Position numbers and translations under genes: made by a program. A stretch of DNA of 46,185 bases from Blastococcus saxobsidens (GTDB taxonomy: Bacteria > Actinomycetota > Actinomycetes > Mycobacteriales > Geodermatophilaceae): contig NZ_POQT01000039.1 in assembly GCF_002938435.1 (NCBI RefSeq), forward strand, positions 1-46,185. Reading direction: 5' to 3'. The notes below the pieces were generated by a model, which was not told where the DNA came from, ran no database searches, and saw only the letters and a list, made by a program, of their open reading frames with translations. The stretch's first letter is position 1. Each line of letters opens with the position of its first letter. This document shows positions 9,025-18,054 of the stretch, in pieces.

Positions 9025-10092
9025 GTGAGCACCGTCCTGCCCGGCGGCTCGGCCGCGCAGGCCGAGCGGGACGGTGCTGCCGGGCAGCCGCCCACGGAGG
9101 CTCCCGAAGCTCCCCGCGGCGAGGAGCCCGGGCCGTCGCGGCTGCGGCGCTGGCCCGCGGTGCTGCGCGTACCGCTGCAGGTGCTGGGCCGGACGGCGTC
9201 GAAGGCCTGGCAGGACCGCATCCTGGGGCTGTCGGCCGAGGCGGCCTTCTGGCAGATCCTGTCGGTGCCACCGCTGCTGATCGGCCTGCTCGGCTCCCTG
9301 GGCTACCTGGGCGCCGTCATCGGCAGTGACACGGTGCTCCGGATCGAGGAGCAGCTGCTCGACGCCTCGTCCGAGGCGCTCACGCCGGGCGTGGTCGACT
9401 CGCTGGTGGCACCCACGCTCGACGACATCCTCCGGTCAGGCCGGCTGGACGTGGTGAGCCTGGGCTTCCTCGTGTCGCTGTGGGCGGGCTCGTCGGCCAC
9501 GGCCACGTTCATGAACACGATCGTGATCGCCTACGACCAGCGCGACGTGCGCGGCCCGATCCGTACCCGGCTCAAGGCCCTCTGGCTGTTCGTCGTCGGG
9601 ATGATCATGGCGGTGCTCACCCTGCCGCTGCTCGTCCTGGGCCGGGAGACCCTGACCGGGCTGGCCCCCGCGGACTGGCGGGACACCACGGCGATGCTCA
9701 TCGACGCCGTCTACTGGCCGCTCGTCCTCGTCGGGTTGCTGCTGGCCCTCACCAGCTTCTTCCACGTGGTGCTGCCCCACCGGCTCCCGTGGCGCCGGCA
9801 CCTGCCGGGTGCGCTGCTGGCCCTGGGCTTCTTCCTCGTCGCGGCGCTCCTGCTGCGCGCCTACATCGGCGACATCCTGACCACGGCGCTGCCCTACGGG
9901 GCGCTCGCGGCGCCGATCGGCGCGCTGCTGTTCTGCTTCTTCTTCGGGATGGCAGTGCTGCTGGGCGCCGAGCTCAACACCACCATCCAGGCGCGCTGGC
10001 CTGCCCCGCTGCGCCGGCACGACCGCCGTCGGCGGGCCCGGCGGGCGGCCAAGCTCGAGGAAGAGGCGCGGCGGCTCGGCCTGCGGCCGTGA
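9025..10092 (+). CDS. YihY/BrkB (UPF0761) family membrane protein
   Basis: 355 residues with about six membrane segments. The hallmark of the family is seen in the N-terminal helix region (AFWQILSVPPLLIGLLGSLGYLG) and in SLGFLVSLWAGSSATATFMNT, and later LLFCFFFGMAVLLGAELN followed by a basic Arg/Lys tail. The family was once thought to be RNase BN; the true role is unknown, with transport or membrane organisation proposed. Start GTG at 9025 is inferred from the loss of coding character upstream; no ribosome-binding site is seen, so it may be leaderless with CACACT at 9013-9018. It converges on DUF3039 across a hairpin. Confidence 0.85.
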   Translation: MSTVLPGGSAAQAERDGAAGQPPTEAPEAPRGEEPGPSRLRRWPAVLRVPLQVLGRTASKAWQDRILGLSAEAAFWQILSVPPLLIGLLGSLGYLGAVIGSDTVLRIEEQLLDASSEALTPGVVDSLVAPTLDDILRSGRLDVVSLGFLVSLWAGSSATATFMNTIVIAYDQRDVRGPIRTRLKALWLFVVGMIMAVLTLPLLVLGRETLTGLAPADWRDTTAMLIDAVYWPLVLVGLLLALTSFFHVVLPHRLPWRRHLPGALLALGFFLVAALLLRAYIGDILTTALPYGALAAPIGALLFCFFFGMAVLLGAELNTTIQARWPAPLRRHDRRRRARRAAKLEEEARRLGLRP

Positions 10093-10100
10093 CATGGCGG

Positions 10101-10140
10101 CCTCCGGACCGGCACCGCGGCCTCCGGACCGGCACCGCGG
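10101..10140. repeat. Exact 20-base tandem duplication
   Basis: CCTCCGGACCGGCACCGCGG occurs twice head to tail (10101-10120, 10121-10140), just after the stop of the YihY gene. The unit contains the palindrome-like CCGGACCGG. Non-coding and recent, since the copies are identical. Confidence 0.9.
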
Positions 10141-10174
10141 CCAGGTGCCTCCCCGGCCGCCGATGAACCGCCGC

Positions 10175-10213
10175 GTCGTCCCTGCGCGGACCCTCCGGCC
10201 CGCTCGGGACGAC
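10175..10213. terminator. Bidirectional hairpin, second copy of the sigA-downstream repeat
   Basis: Arms GTCGTCCC (10175-10182) and GGGACGAC (10206-10213) pair perfectly; the internal TGCGCGGACCCTCCGGCCCG is nearly the same as at 5949-5990. It lies between the convergent YihY and DUF3039 genes, a good place for a two-way terminator. Confidence 0.6.
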
Positions 10214-10232
10214 AGCGCGAAGGCTTCGGCGC

Positions 10233-10463
10233 TCAGTCCTTCTTGAGCTGCTCGTAGACCTCTTTGCACGCGGGGCAGACCGGGCTGCCCGGCTTCGGGC
10301 TCTTCGTCACCGGGAAGACCTCGCCGCACAGCGCCTCGACCATCGTGCCCATCACGGCACTCTCGGCGATCTTGTTCTTGCGCACGTAGTGAAAGACCTC
10401 GTTGGCGTTGCCGGTGTCGGCGTCTCGGACGTCCGGGCGCTCGAGGATGTCGCTGCTGCTCAT
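10233..10463 (-). CDS. DUF3039 domain protein
   Basis: 76 residues: MSSSDILERPDV, then FHYVRKNKIAESAVMG, ALCGEVFPVTKSPKPGSPVC and CPACKEVYEQL. Conserved Cys pairs suggest a metal site. The family is common as a small single-copy gene of unknown role in actinobacteria. The ATG at 10463 has an AGGGAG site 7 bases upstream. Upstream 131 bases separate it from the DUF3099 gene on the same strand. Confidence 0.85.
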   Translation of the reverse strand: MSSSDILERPDVRDADTGNANEVFHYVRKNKIAESAVMGTMVEALCGEVFPVTKSPKPGSPVCPACKEVYEQLKKD

Positions 10464-10594
10464 GCGGGCTCCCTGCTCGACGATGTGTCCTGCGGCGGGC
10501 CGCAGCCGAGGCCGGGCACCGCCGCCGACCATGATGACACCGGCGGCGAGACGCCTCCCGGCGCAGTGCAGCCGGCGGGAGCGCGGACGTGCGG

Positions 10595-10945
10595 TCAGAC
10601 GTCGATGACCCGCACCTTCGCTGCCGCCGGGCTCTCCAGCTGGCGGTCCGGCCGCGGGGTGTAGCCCCGCATGTCCTTCTTCTTCTTCGGCGGCCGGTCG
10701 TTGGCCATGAGGACCGCGATCCAGGGCAGCACCGTGCCGAGGAACGCGAAGATCAGCATCAGCCAGACGACCTGGTAGAACGTCGCCGCCAGGATGACGA
10801 ACACCGCCCTGATGACCATGGTGATCGCGTAGCGGCGCTTGCGGGCGGCGTGCTGCTCGGCGGGGCTGATCTCGGCCTCGGTGATGAGGACCGGCTCCGG
10901 CCTGCGCGACCGCGGGAACTGCTGGCTCGAGGCCACGGGCTCCAT
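10595..10945 (-). CDS. DUF3099 family membrane protein
   Basis: 116 residues: a soluble start with VLITEAEISPAEQH, then two membrane helices (AITMVIRAVFVILAATFYQVVWL and IFAFLGTVLPWIAVLMAND) and a Lys/Arg-rich cytoplasmic tail (PPKKKKDMRGY). This layout is typical of DUF3099, whose role is unknown. The ATG at 10945 abuts a GGAGGG string, so the GTG three codons later (10936), spaced nine bases from GGAGGG, is an equally likely start. Confidence 0.8.
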   Translation of the reverse strand: MEPVASSQQFPRSRRPEPVLITEAEISPAEQHAARKRRYAITMVIRAVFVILAATFYQVVWLMLIFAFLGTVLPWIAVLMANDRPPKKKKDMRGYTPRPDRQLESPAAAKVRVIDV

Positions 10946-11037
10946 CCCTCCACGACCGTGCGCCCTGGGGACCCCGGGCTTTGCGCGGTGCACAACCCAT
11001 CGTGCCACCGCGGGAGGCCCGACGCTCGTGTCCTCCG

Positions 11038-11631
11038 CTACTTCCCGGTCGGCTGCCTCGCCGCCTTGGCCGCCTGCTTCTGCTCCTGCTTGAACGCCCG
11101 CACCTCGGCCAGGCTCTCGGGGCCGGTGATGTCGGCGACCGACCGCCGGGAACCGTCCGCGCCGTAGTCCCCGGCGGCCTCCCGCCACCCGTCGGGCGTC
11201 ACGCCGTACTGCTTGCCGAGCAGGGCGAGGAAGATCCTGGACTTCTGCGCACCGAACCCCGGTAGCGCCTGGAGCCGCTTCAGCAGCACGGCACCGGTCG
11301 GCTCGTCGGCCCAGAGCCCGGGCACCTGGCCGTCGTGGTCGGCGACCAGCGCCCGGCACACCTGCTGCGTGCGGCCGGCCATCGAACCCGGGTAGCGGTG
11401 CAGCGCCGGCGGCCCCTGGAAGATGCCGACCAGCTCGTCGGGGTCCATCGACGCCAACTGCTCGGCCGACAGCGTGTCGACGCCCAGCCGGTCCGCGAGC
11501 AGGCGAGGGGCGCCGAAGGCCCGCTCCATGGGGAACTGCTGGTCCAGCAGCATGCCGATCAGCAGCGCGAGCGGGTCGCGGCTCAGCAGCTCGTCGGCGG
11601 CGGCATCCTGGGCGATGCGGAGGGTCGGCAC
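11038..11631 (-). CDS. HhH-GPD type base-excision repair protein
   Basis: 197 residues. It opens TLRIAQDAAADELLSRDPLAL and has a helix-hairpin-helix region LKRLQALPGFGAQKSRIFLALLGK, where LPGFG is the DNA-backbone-binding hairpin of the glycosylase superfamily. Likely a DNA repair glycosylase or a degenerate relative; I see no clear lysine that would make it a lyase, and the catalytic Asp is not certain. Lys/Gln-rich tail. Start GTG at 11631 agrees with the usual N-terminus of the family; no ribosome-binding site. Its substrate is unknown. The 170 bases to the next gene (terC remnant) hold nothing I can name. Confidence 0.8.
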   Translation of the reverse strand: MPTLRIAQDAAADELLSRDPLALLIGMLLDQQFPMERAFGAPRLLADRLGVDTLSAEQLASMDPDELVGIFQGPPALHRYPGSMAGRTQQVCRALVADHDGQVPGLWADEPTGAVLLKRLQALPGFGAQKSRIFLALLGKQYGVTPDGWREAAGDYGADGSRRSVADITGPESLAEVRAFKQEQKQAAKAARQPTGK

Positions 11632-11801
11632 ACGGAGATGGTGCCGCAGGGCTGTCCGGCCGAGGTGACCCGCCGGCACGAGTTCGCCCCTCCGGTGCAC
11701 CCGAGCCGGAGGCAGCCGCTGGAAGCCGGTGCCCCGGCCAGGCCCCGAGCGCACCCGAGGGCGGCGTCCCGGCTCCGAGGCCGGCGGCCCCGGCGCGCCG
11801 C

Positions 11802-12927
11802 TCACCTGCGATCCTGCCTCGGCGGGGTGTCGGTCCCGGCGTCCGCGCGCGATCGGGGCACCCCGCCGGGATGGGACACGTGGCCCGTCTGGTGCTCGGG
11901 GTGCTCCTCGCCGCGCTGGTCGCCGCGGGTCGCGTAGAGGCTGGTCGCGGTCACCAGGGCGAGGACCACCACGATCACGCCCAGGGAGAGCAGGGTGGGA
12001 ATCTCCGGAACCCCGGGCCAGACCCCGTGTGCCCAGTGGAGGACGAGCTTGGTGCCGATGAAGGCCAGGATGGCGGCCAGGCCGTAGCCCAGGTGCACCA
12101 GCCTGCTGAGCGCCCCCTCCAGGACGAAGTAGAGCGCCCGCAGCCCGAGCAGTGCGAAGGCGTTGGTGGCGAAGAGCAGGTACGGGTCCCCAGTGATGCC
12201 GTAGACGGCGGGGACCGAGTCCACGGCGAAGACGACGTCGGTCACCAGGACGGCGCTCACCACGAGCGCGAACGGGGTCGCCGCCCGCCGGCCACCCTGC
12301 TGCACGAACATCCGCGGGCCCTGGTACGTGTCGGTGACCGGCATGAACCGGCGCAACAACTTCACCGACCGCATCGAGGACACGTCGACGTCGTTGCCGT
12401 GCCCGGATGCCTGGTCCCGGAGGATCTTCACGGCGGTGACCAGCAGGATGGCCCCGAACAGCAGGAAGGCCCAGCTCTGGTTCGCCAGGACCGCCGCACC
12501 CAGCGCGATGAAGATGCCGCGCAGCACCAGCGCGCCGACGATGCCGTAGAGCAGGACCCGCTGCTGCAGCTCGGCCGGCACCGCGAACGCTGACAACAGC
12601 AGCATGAAGACGAACAGGTTGTCCACCGACGGGGACTTTCTCCACGAGGTACCCGGTCAGGTACTCGAGGCCCGTCTGGGAGCCGTACTGGCCCCAGACG
12701 AAGACGGCAAAGGCCAACGGCAACGCCACCTAGAAGACCGGCCAGCCCACCGCCTCGCGCAGCGAGACGGCGTGCGGCCGGCGGGTGATCGCGAAGTCCA
12801 GGGGCAGCAGGGCGATGACGACAGCGATGGTCGCCGTCCAGAGAACGGGTGTCCCGATCGTCTCCAGGGATCCCACCGGTGCCTCTGGCAGCGCGGCGAG
12901 CACCACGTCGCCGGGCGCGCTGACCAT
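11802..12927 (-). pseudogene. terC: TerC family membrane protein, broken by a stop and a frameshift
   Basis: From ATG 12927 (GGAGGG site upstream) the frame reads MVSAPGDVVLAALPEAPVG, then LWTATIAVVIALLPLDFAIT up to GWPVF, where a TAG at 12730-12732 interrupts. The same frame resumes at once with VALPLAFAVFVWGQYGSQTG. Near 12640 an extra base shifts the frame: with one A removed from GAGAAAGTCC the protein continues EKSPSVDNLFVFMLL, then to the normal C-terminus in the frame ending at 11802. TerC proteins are metal-resistance/metalation membrane proteins. Two separate lesions argue for a true pseudogene, unless the assembly is wrong. The C-terminal 274 codons remain open and could start at the internal ATG 12626 as a truncated product. 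Confidence 0.8.
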
Positions 12928-13255
12928 CACGTCCCTCCGATCCTCGTGACCCTCCGGCACGGTTCCGCCAGGTGCCCCGGCGGGCCGCGACCGAACTGCG
13001 GCTGCGTCCTCCTTGCTGTCCGCACGGCGACCGCTCTCGAACGAGGCCCCGGTGGGAGCCGAGGTGTTCCTGCGCCGGCCGGTCGTCACGGAGAAGGTCG
13101 TCATGGCAATGCAGAGGAGCAGCGACACCGCTGCTCAGGCTCCATCCCGATCACGTCCTCGGAGCAGCCCCTGGTGCCGAGGGCGAGCCGGCGGTCGAGA
13201 ACCTCCCCGCCACGCTGCTCGCCGCGGAACTATGTCCACGTTCACCCCGACTTCT
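12928..13255. other. Intergenic region between terC remnant and furA
   Basis: Divergent control region of about 330 bases. It contains GAGCAGCG-ACAC-CGCTGCTC (about 13121-13140), an inverted repeat of 7-8 bases, but no credible gene; the frames here have Arg/Ser-rich non-family products. Confidence 0.4.
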
Positions 13256-13285
13256 CTTGACCGTTTCAAGGAAAGCCAGCAGGAT
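13256..13285 (+). promoter_or_regulatory. furA promoter with overlapping inverted-repeat operator
   Basis: TTGACC (13257-13262), 17 bases, then CAGGAT (13280-13285), six bases before the furA GTG, so the message should be leaderless. The -35 box is inside the perfect inverted repeat CTTGA-CCGTT-TCAAG (13256-13270). The local sequence is AT-rich against a GC-rich background. FurA proteins repress their own furA-katG operon from such sites; binding here is inferred. Confidence 0.6.
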
Positions 13286-13291
13286 CGATCC

Positions 13292-13726
13292 GTGCCCGAC
13301 CCCGCAGGACTCGAACGCGCGCTGCGCGCCGTCGGCCTGCGCGTCACCCGCCCGCGCCTGGCGGTCCTGGACGCCGTGCACGCGCACCCCCACCTGGACA
13401 CCGACGCGCTGATCACCGCCGCGCGCACCCGGCTGGACGCGATCTCCCACCAGGCCGTCTACGACGTCCTGCGGGTGCTCACCGACACCGGCCTGGTGCG
13501 GCGCATCCAGCCGCAGGGCTCGGCGGCGCGCTACGAGGCACGCGTCGGCGACAACCACCACCACCTGGTCTGCCGCGACTGCGGTGCGATCGTCGACGTC
13601 GACTGCACGGTCGGGGCCGCCCCGTGCCTCACCCCGTCCGACGACGCAGGTTTCGTCGTCGACGAGGCCGAGGTCGTCTTCTGGGGCCGCTGCCCCGCCT
13701 GCGCCACCCGCCCGTCCGCTCCCTGA
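13292..13726 (+). CDS. furA: Fur family repressor, FurA type
   Basis: 144 residues: winged helix ([22 protein letters not shown], then [22 protein letters not shown] as recognition helix and wing) and a metal-binding dimer domain with [12 protein letters not shown] and a second pair CPAC. It is expected to bind iron (and zinc) and repress the catalase-peroxidase gene, released on peroxide stress. Start GTG at 13292 is supported by the -10 box six bases upstream; the in-frame ATG at 13231 would precede the promoter. Followed after 35 bases by katG, the standard furA-katG operon. Confidence 0.92.
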   Translation: MPDPAGLERALRAVGLRVTRPRLAVLDAVHAHPHLDTDALITAARTRLDAISHQAVYDVLRVLTDTGLVRRIQPQGSAARYEARVGDNHHHLVCRDCGAIVDVDCTVGAAPCLTPSDDAGFVVDEAEVVFWGRCPACATRPSAP

Positions 13727-13761
13727 TTCCCCGCCAGATCCGCAGCACAGAGAGGCACACC

Positions 13762-15981
13762 GTGAAGGACGAGACCAACAAGGTCCAGACCGAGAGCACC
13801 AGCGAGAGCGAGAACCCGGCGATCCCGTCGCCGGAGGCGCACACCGGGGGGCGCCCGCACACCAACCGCGACTGGTGGCCCAACCAGGTCGACCTGCAGG
13901 TGCTGAACAAGCCCTCGAAGGACTCCGACCCACTGGGTGTGGACTTCGACTACAAGGCGGCCTTCGCGCAGCTGGACGTCGAGGCGGTCAAGCGCGACGT
14001 CGTCGAGGTCATGCGCACCTCGCAGGACTGGTGGCCGGCCGACTGGGGCCACTACGGCCCGCTGTTCATCCGCATGTCGTGGCACGCGGCCGGCACCTAC
14101 CGGATCGCCGACGGCCGCGGCGGTGGCGGCGAGGGCGGCCAGCGGTTCGCCCCCCTCAACAGCTGGCCGGACAACGCCAACCTCGACAAGGCCCGCCGCC
14201 TGCTGCTGCCGATCAAGCAGAAGTACGGCCGCAAGCTCTCCTGGGCCGACCTGCTGGTTCTCGCCGGCAACGTCGCCCACGACGACATGGGCCTGCCGAC
14301 CTTCGGCTTCGCCTTCGGCCGCGAGGACAGCTGGCAGCCTCAGGAGGTCTTCTGGGGTCCCGAGGACACCTGGCTCGGCGACGAGCGCTACGCCGGCGAC
14401 GACCCGCTGGACCTCGACGAGGGCCCCCTGGCCAACGTGACCATGGGCCTGATCTACGTCAACCCGGAGGGCCCGAAGGGCAAGCCCGACCCGCTGGGCT
14501 CCGGCCACGACATCAAGCAGACCTTCCGCCGCATGGGCATGACCGACGAGGAGACCGTCGCGCTCATCGCCGGTGGCCACACCTTCGGCAAGACCCACGG
14601 CGCGGGCAACCCCGAGCTCGTCGGTCCGGAGCCCGAGGGCTGCCCGGTGCACGGCAACGGCATCGGCTGGATCAGCCAGCACGGCACCGGCAAGGGTGCC
14701 GACACCATCACCAGCGGCCTCGAGGGCGCCTGGACCCCGACGCCGACCCAGTGGGACAACACCTACTGGGACATGCTCTTCGGCTTCGACTGGGAGCTCG
14801 TCGAGAGCCCGGCAGGCGCCAAGCAGTGGCAGCCCAAGGAGCCCGAGGCTCAGGAGCTCGTCCCTGACGCGCACATCGAGGGCAAGAAGAACCCCCCGAT
14901 GATGTCCACCGCGGACATGGCGCTGAAGGTCGACCCGGAGCTGCGCGCGTACGCGGAGCGCTTCCGGGACGACCCGGAGTACTTCGCCGACCAGTACGCC
15001 CGCGCCTGGTTCAAGCTGCTGCACCGCGACATGGGGCCGAAGGTGCGCTACCTGGGACCCGACGTCCCGGCGGAGGACCTGATCTGGCAGGACCCGGTCC
15101 CCGCCGTCGACCACGAACTCGTGGGCGAGGCCGAGATCGCCGACCTGAAGCAGCGGCTGCTGTCCTCCGGCCTGACCGTCTCCCAGCTGGTGCACACGGC
15201 CTGGTCGGCCGCCGCGTCCTACCGCGGCACGGACAAGCGCGGTGGCGCCAACGGCGCCCGGATCCGCCTCGAGCCGCAGATCAACTGGGCGGCCAACGAG
15301 GGCGTCCGGGACGTGCTGCCGGTGCTGGAGCGGGTCAAGGGCGAGTTCGAGCAGCAGACCGGGAAGAAGGTCTCGCTGGCCGACCTGATCGTCCTCGGCG
15401 GCAGTGCCGCCGTGGAGAAGGCGGCGGCGGACGCCGGCGTGCAGGTGACCGTGCCGTTCCACCCCGGCCGCACCGACGCCTCGCAGGTGCAGACGGACGT
15501 CGACAACTTCCGCTGGCTGGAGACGCGGGCCGACGGCTTCCGCAACTGGATCGCGCCGGGCAGCAAGCTGCAGCCGGAGACGCTCCTGGTGGACAAGGCG
15601 TACATGCTGGAGCTCACCGCCAAGGAGATGACGCTCCTGGTCGGCGGCCTCCGGGTGCTCGGCGCCAACACCGGCGGCGTGCAGCACGGCGTCTTCACCG
15701 ACCGCCCGGGCGTCCTGTCGCAGGACTTCTTCCGCAACCTGCTCGACCTGGGCATCTCGTGGCGCACCGCCGCCGAGGGCGAGGGCGTCTACGAGGGGCT
15801 GGACGCCGACGGCAACGTCGTGCGCACGGCCACCGCGGTCGACCTGGTGTTCAACTCGAACTCGATCCTGCGCGGCATCGTCGAGGTCTACTCGGCCGAC
15901 GACGCGCAGGAGGCCTTCGTGCGGGACTTCACCGCCGCCTGGGTCAAGGTGATGGAGCTGGACCGCTTCGACCTGCGGTAG
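13762..15981 (+). CDS. katG: Bifunctional catalase-peroxidase
   Basis: 739 residues, the usual length. Distal haem pocket R104, W107, H108 in [11 protein letters not shown]; the covalent adduct residues W107, Y232 ([10 protein letters not shown]) and M258 (RRMGM); proximal H273 in [12 protein letters not shown]; all keep the spacing of M. tuberculosis KatG, as does S318 (TSGLEG), the counterpart of isoniazid-related S315. The C-terminal half is the duplicated, haem-free domain. It breaks down hydrogen peroxide and has peroxidase activity. Start GTG at 13762, GAGAGGCAC upstream. Co-transcribed with furA; a strong terminator follows. Confidence 0.97.
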   Translation: MKDETNKVQTESTSESENPAIPSPEAHTGGRPHTNRDWWPNQVDLQVLNKPSKDSDPLGVDFDYKAAFAQLDVEAVKRDVVEVMRTSQDWWPADWGHYGPLFIRMSWHAAGTYRIADGRGGGGEGGQRFAPLNSWPDNANLDKARRLLLPIKQKYGRKLSWADLLVLAGNVAHDDMGLPTFGFAFGREDSWQPQEVFWGPEDTWLGDERYAGDDPLDLDEGPLANVTMGLIYVNPEGPKGKPDPLGSGHDIKQTFRRMGMTDEETVALIAGGHTFGKTHGAGNPELVGPEPEGCPVHGNGIGWISQHGTGKGADTITSGLEGAWTPTPTQWDNTYWDMLFGFDWELVESPAGAKQWQPKEPEAQELVPDAHIEGKKNPPMMSTADMALKVDPELRAYAERFRDDPEYFADQYARAWFKLLHRDMGPKVRYLGPDVPAEDLIWQDPVPAVDHELVGEAEIADLKQRLLSSGLTVSQLVHTAWSAAASYRGTDKRGGANGARIRLEPQINWAANEGVRDVLPVLERVKGEFEQQTGKKVSLADLIVLGGSAAVEKAAADAGVQVTVPFHPGRTDASQVQTDVDNFRWLETRADGFRNWIAPGSKLQPETLLVDKAYMLELTAKEMTLLVGGLRVLGANTGGVQHGVFTDRPGVLSQDFFRNLLDLGISWRTAAEGEGVYEGLDADGNVVRTATAVDLVFNSNSILRGIVEVYSADDAQEAFVRDFTAAWVKVMELDRFDLR

Positions 15982-15994
15982 GCACCCCGCTGCC

Positions 15995-16031
15995 GGACGC
16001 CCCGGTCCGCCCCGTGCGGACCGGGGCGTCC
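15995..16031 (+). terminator. Terminator hairpin after katG
   Basis: Perfect 15-base arms GGACGCCCCGGTCCG (15995-16009) and CGGACCGGGGCGTCC (16017-16031) with a 7-base loop, 14 bases after the katG stop. No T-tract. Confidence 0.8.
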
Positions 16032-16201
16032 GCGCCTCAGCTCGGGCAGCGGCGCTCGACATGGCGTCGGACGTCCATGCTGCCCGTCCACGACACGACC
16101 GATCGCGCCAGCACAGGGCGCACCGAGGCCGCCAGGATGGTCCGGGCACCCCGACGTCGGACCACCGACGTGGGGACGACGGAGCGGGCGGGGAGGCAGG
16201 C

Positions 16202-17416
16202 ATGGCGGAGCGGACGGCGGCCTCCGCCGGGGAACCCACCGAGGCGCGGCACGGCCCGCCCCGCCCGACGGCGCTCCCGCCGCCGGACCGCGTGACGCTG
16301 CTGCAGCGCGAGGCGACGATCGCCGGACGGTTCCTGGTGCTCGGGCTGGCCGCCGTCGGAGCGATCTGGCTGGTGCTGCAGGTGCAGTTCGTCGCCGCAG
16401 CCGTCGTCCTCGGGCTCGCCCAGGTGGCGATGCTGTGGCCGATCGCCCGCCGGCTGCGGCGGCACGGCGTCCCTCCCGCGCTCGCCGCGATCCTGTGCGT
16501 CGTCGCCTACCTGGCCTTCTTCGTCAGCGTCCTGGGCTTCCTCGTGCTCCAGCTGATCGGCGCATGGCCCGGGCTCGTCGACGCGGGCATCGACGCCGTC
16601 GACTCGGTCGCCGAGTGGACGCAGGACCGGACCGACGACCTCAACAACGCCGGGCTCGAGCAGGTGCTCGGTCAGCTGGAGGACTCGGTGAACGCCGCGC
16701 TCGGCGGGCTCGGCGGGGCCGCGGCGCAGGGCCTGAATGCGGCGAGCCAGGTGGTCACCGTCCTGGTCATCGCCCTGTTCTTCACCCTCTTCGGGCTCAC
16801 CAGCGGCGACCGCCTGTGGCGGCAGTTCGTCCGGGTGCTCTCCGTCGAGCACCGGGCGCCCACCGAGGCCGCGTTCCGCGCCGGTATGCGGACGGCGGGC
16901 GCGTGGTTCTACGCGGCCACCGCCACCGGCCTGATCGACGGGGTGCTCATCGGCGCCGGGCTGTGGGCGCTCGGGGTTCCGCTGGCCCTGCCGATCGGCG
17001 CGCTGACCTTCCTGTTCGGCTACGTCCCCCTGGTGGGGGCGACCATCGCCGGGGCGGTGGCGGTCGCGGTCGCCGGCGTCACCGGCGGCTGGACGACGGC
17101 GCTGTGGGCGCTGCTCATCGTCGTGGTGGTGCAGCAGATCGAGGGCAACGTGCTGGCACCGCTGCTGCTGTCCCGCGCGATCAGCTTCCACCCGCTCGTG
17201 GTCCTGCTGCTGACCACCGGGGCCGCCTCCGCCTTCGGGCTGCTGGGGCTGTTCCTGGCGGTGCCCGTCGCCGGGGTTCTGGCCGCCGCGGTCCAGGCCT
17301 GGCGCCGGGAGGTGCGCCGCCCGGTCGAGGAACCGGCCGCCGACCTCGACGCCGAAGCCGGGTCCCCGGGTGCGGACGGTCCGCACACCGCCCGGCCGGC
17401 GGCGCACACGCCCTGA
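16202..17416 (+). CDS. AI-2E family transporter (PerM-like)
   Basis: 404 residues with about seven or eight membrane segments in the typical order: two near 38-85, one near 98-125, a periplasmic/linker helix region (residues 130-180, DAVDSVAEWTQDRTDDLNNAG), then segments from about 180 on, with GYVPLVGATIAGAVAVAVAG and the family motif NVLAPLLLSRAISFHPLVVLL. The family exports small molecules or sodium; the substrate is not predictable, and the AI-2 name is historical. Start ATG at 16202 follows GGGGAGG. C-terminal tail Pro/Asp-rich and cytoplasmic. Confidence 0.88.
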   Translation: MAERTAASAGEPTEARHGPPRPTALPPPDRVTLLQREATIAGRFLVLGLAAVGAIWLVLQVQFVAAAVVLGLAQVAMLWPIARRLRRHGVPPALAAILCVVAYLAFFVSVLGFLVLQLIGAWPGLVDAGIDAVDSVAEWTQDRTDDLNNAGLEQVLGQLEDSVNAALGGLGGAAAQGLNAASQVVTVLVIALFFTLFGLTSGDRLWRQFVRVLSVEHRAPTEAAFRAGMRTAGAWFYAATATGLIDGVLIGAGLWALGVPLALPIGALTFLFGYVPLVGATIAGAVAVAVAGVTGGWTTALWALLIVVVVQQIEGNVLAPLLLSRAISFHPLVVLLLTTGAASAFGLLGLFLAVPVAGVLAAAVQAWRREVRRPVEEPAADLDAEAGSPGADGPHTARPAAHTP

Positions 17417-17477
17417 GCCGCAGCCACGCGGCGCGCCACCAGGGATTCGGCGCGTCCGGACGGGCCGTCCCGCCGGC

Positions 17478-17642
17478 ATGACGTTCTCCATCGTGGCCCG
17501 CTGCCCGCGTACCGGACAGGTCGGCGTCGGCGCGCTCACCGCCATGGTGGGCGTCGGCAAGATCGCCTGCCACGCCGGGACGGGAGCGGGTGCCGTGAGC
17601 AGCCAGGCCGCGGGCCCGCATGTCTCCGGTCCCGGCGGGTAG
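17478..17642 (+). pseudogene. N-terminal remnant of a DUF1028 (Ntn-hydrolase-like) gene
   Basis: 54 codons. MTFSIVARCPRTGQVGVGALTAM followed by VGVGKIACHAGTGAGAVSSQA resembles the first 45 residues of DUF1028 proteins (normally about 200-280 residues), then ends at TAG 17640-17642. No further homologous sequence follows in any frame that I can recognise, and the CsbD gene starts 10 bases later. A 3'-deleted relic is the simplest reading. No ribosome-binding site stands out. Confidence 0.6.
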
Positions 17643-17652
17643 CTGCGCGGGC

Positions 17653-17823
17653 ATGACCGACGAGAAGAAGATCGCCCACAAGATCGACGAACTTGCCGGC
17701 AAGGGCAAGGAGACGCTCGGCCGGGCCACCGGCAACCCGGACCTGGAGGCCCAGGGCAGGAACGAGCAGGCCAGGAGCAACCTCCAGCAGGCCGGGGACA
17801 AGATCAAGGACGCGCTCAGGTAG
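17653..17823 (+). CDS. CsbD family stress protein
   Basis: 56 residues, MTDEKKIAHKIDELAGKGKE then TGNPDLEAQGRNEQARSNLQQA and KIKDALR. It is a small charged helical bundle protein of the CsbD family, which is under the general stress sigma factor in Bacillus; function unknown. Start ATG at 17653 matches the family start. Upstream it abuts the DUF1028 relic, so its promoter may lie in the relic (GGGTAG at 17637-17642 resembles a stress-sigma -10). Confidence 0.85.
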   Translation: MTDEKKIAHKIDELAGKGKETLGRATGNPDLEAQGRNEQARSNLQQAGDKIKDALR

Positions 17824-18054
17824 GCGGCGCAAGCCACCCACCCGCGCCGCCGGATCTCGTCGATCGCCCGGAGGTCACCCGGGAGAGGCCATGGCACGGC
17901 CGGGGGCCCGACCGGTAGCGGGAGCAGCTCGTTACAACGGCTGCACCGGATGCGCCCCGACCGGACCGCCGCCGGCATGATCGTGATCGGGGCCGGTCGG
18001 TCGTCCGGGTCACCCCGTCGCCCGTCATCCCGACGCCACAGGGAGGATGCCGAG

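Noticed and set aside
13231..13291. Earlier ATG start for furA
   Set aside because: It lies upstream of the apparent promoter and operator, has no ribosome-binding site, and adds residues not typical of FurA.
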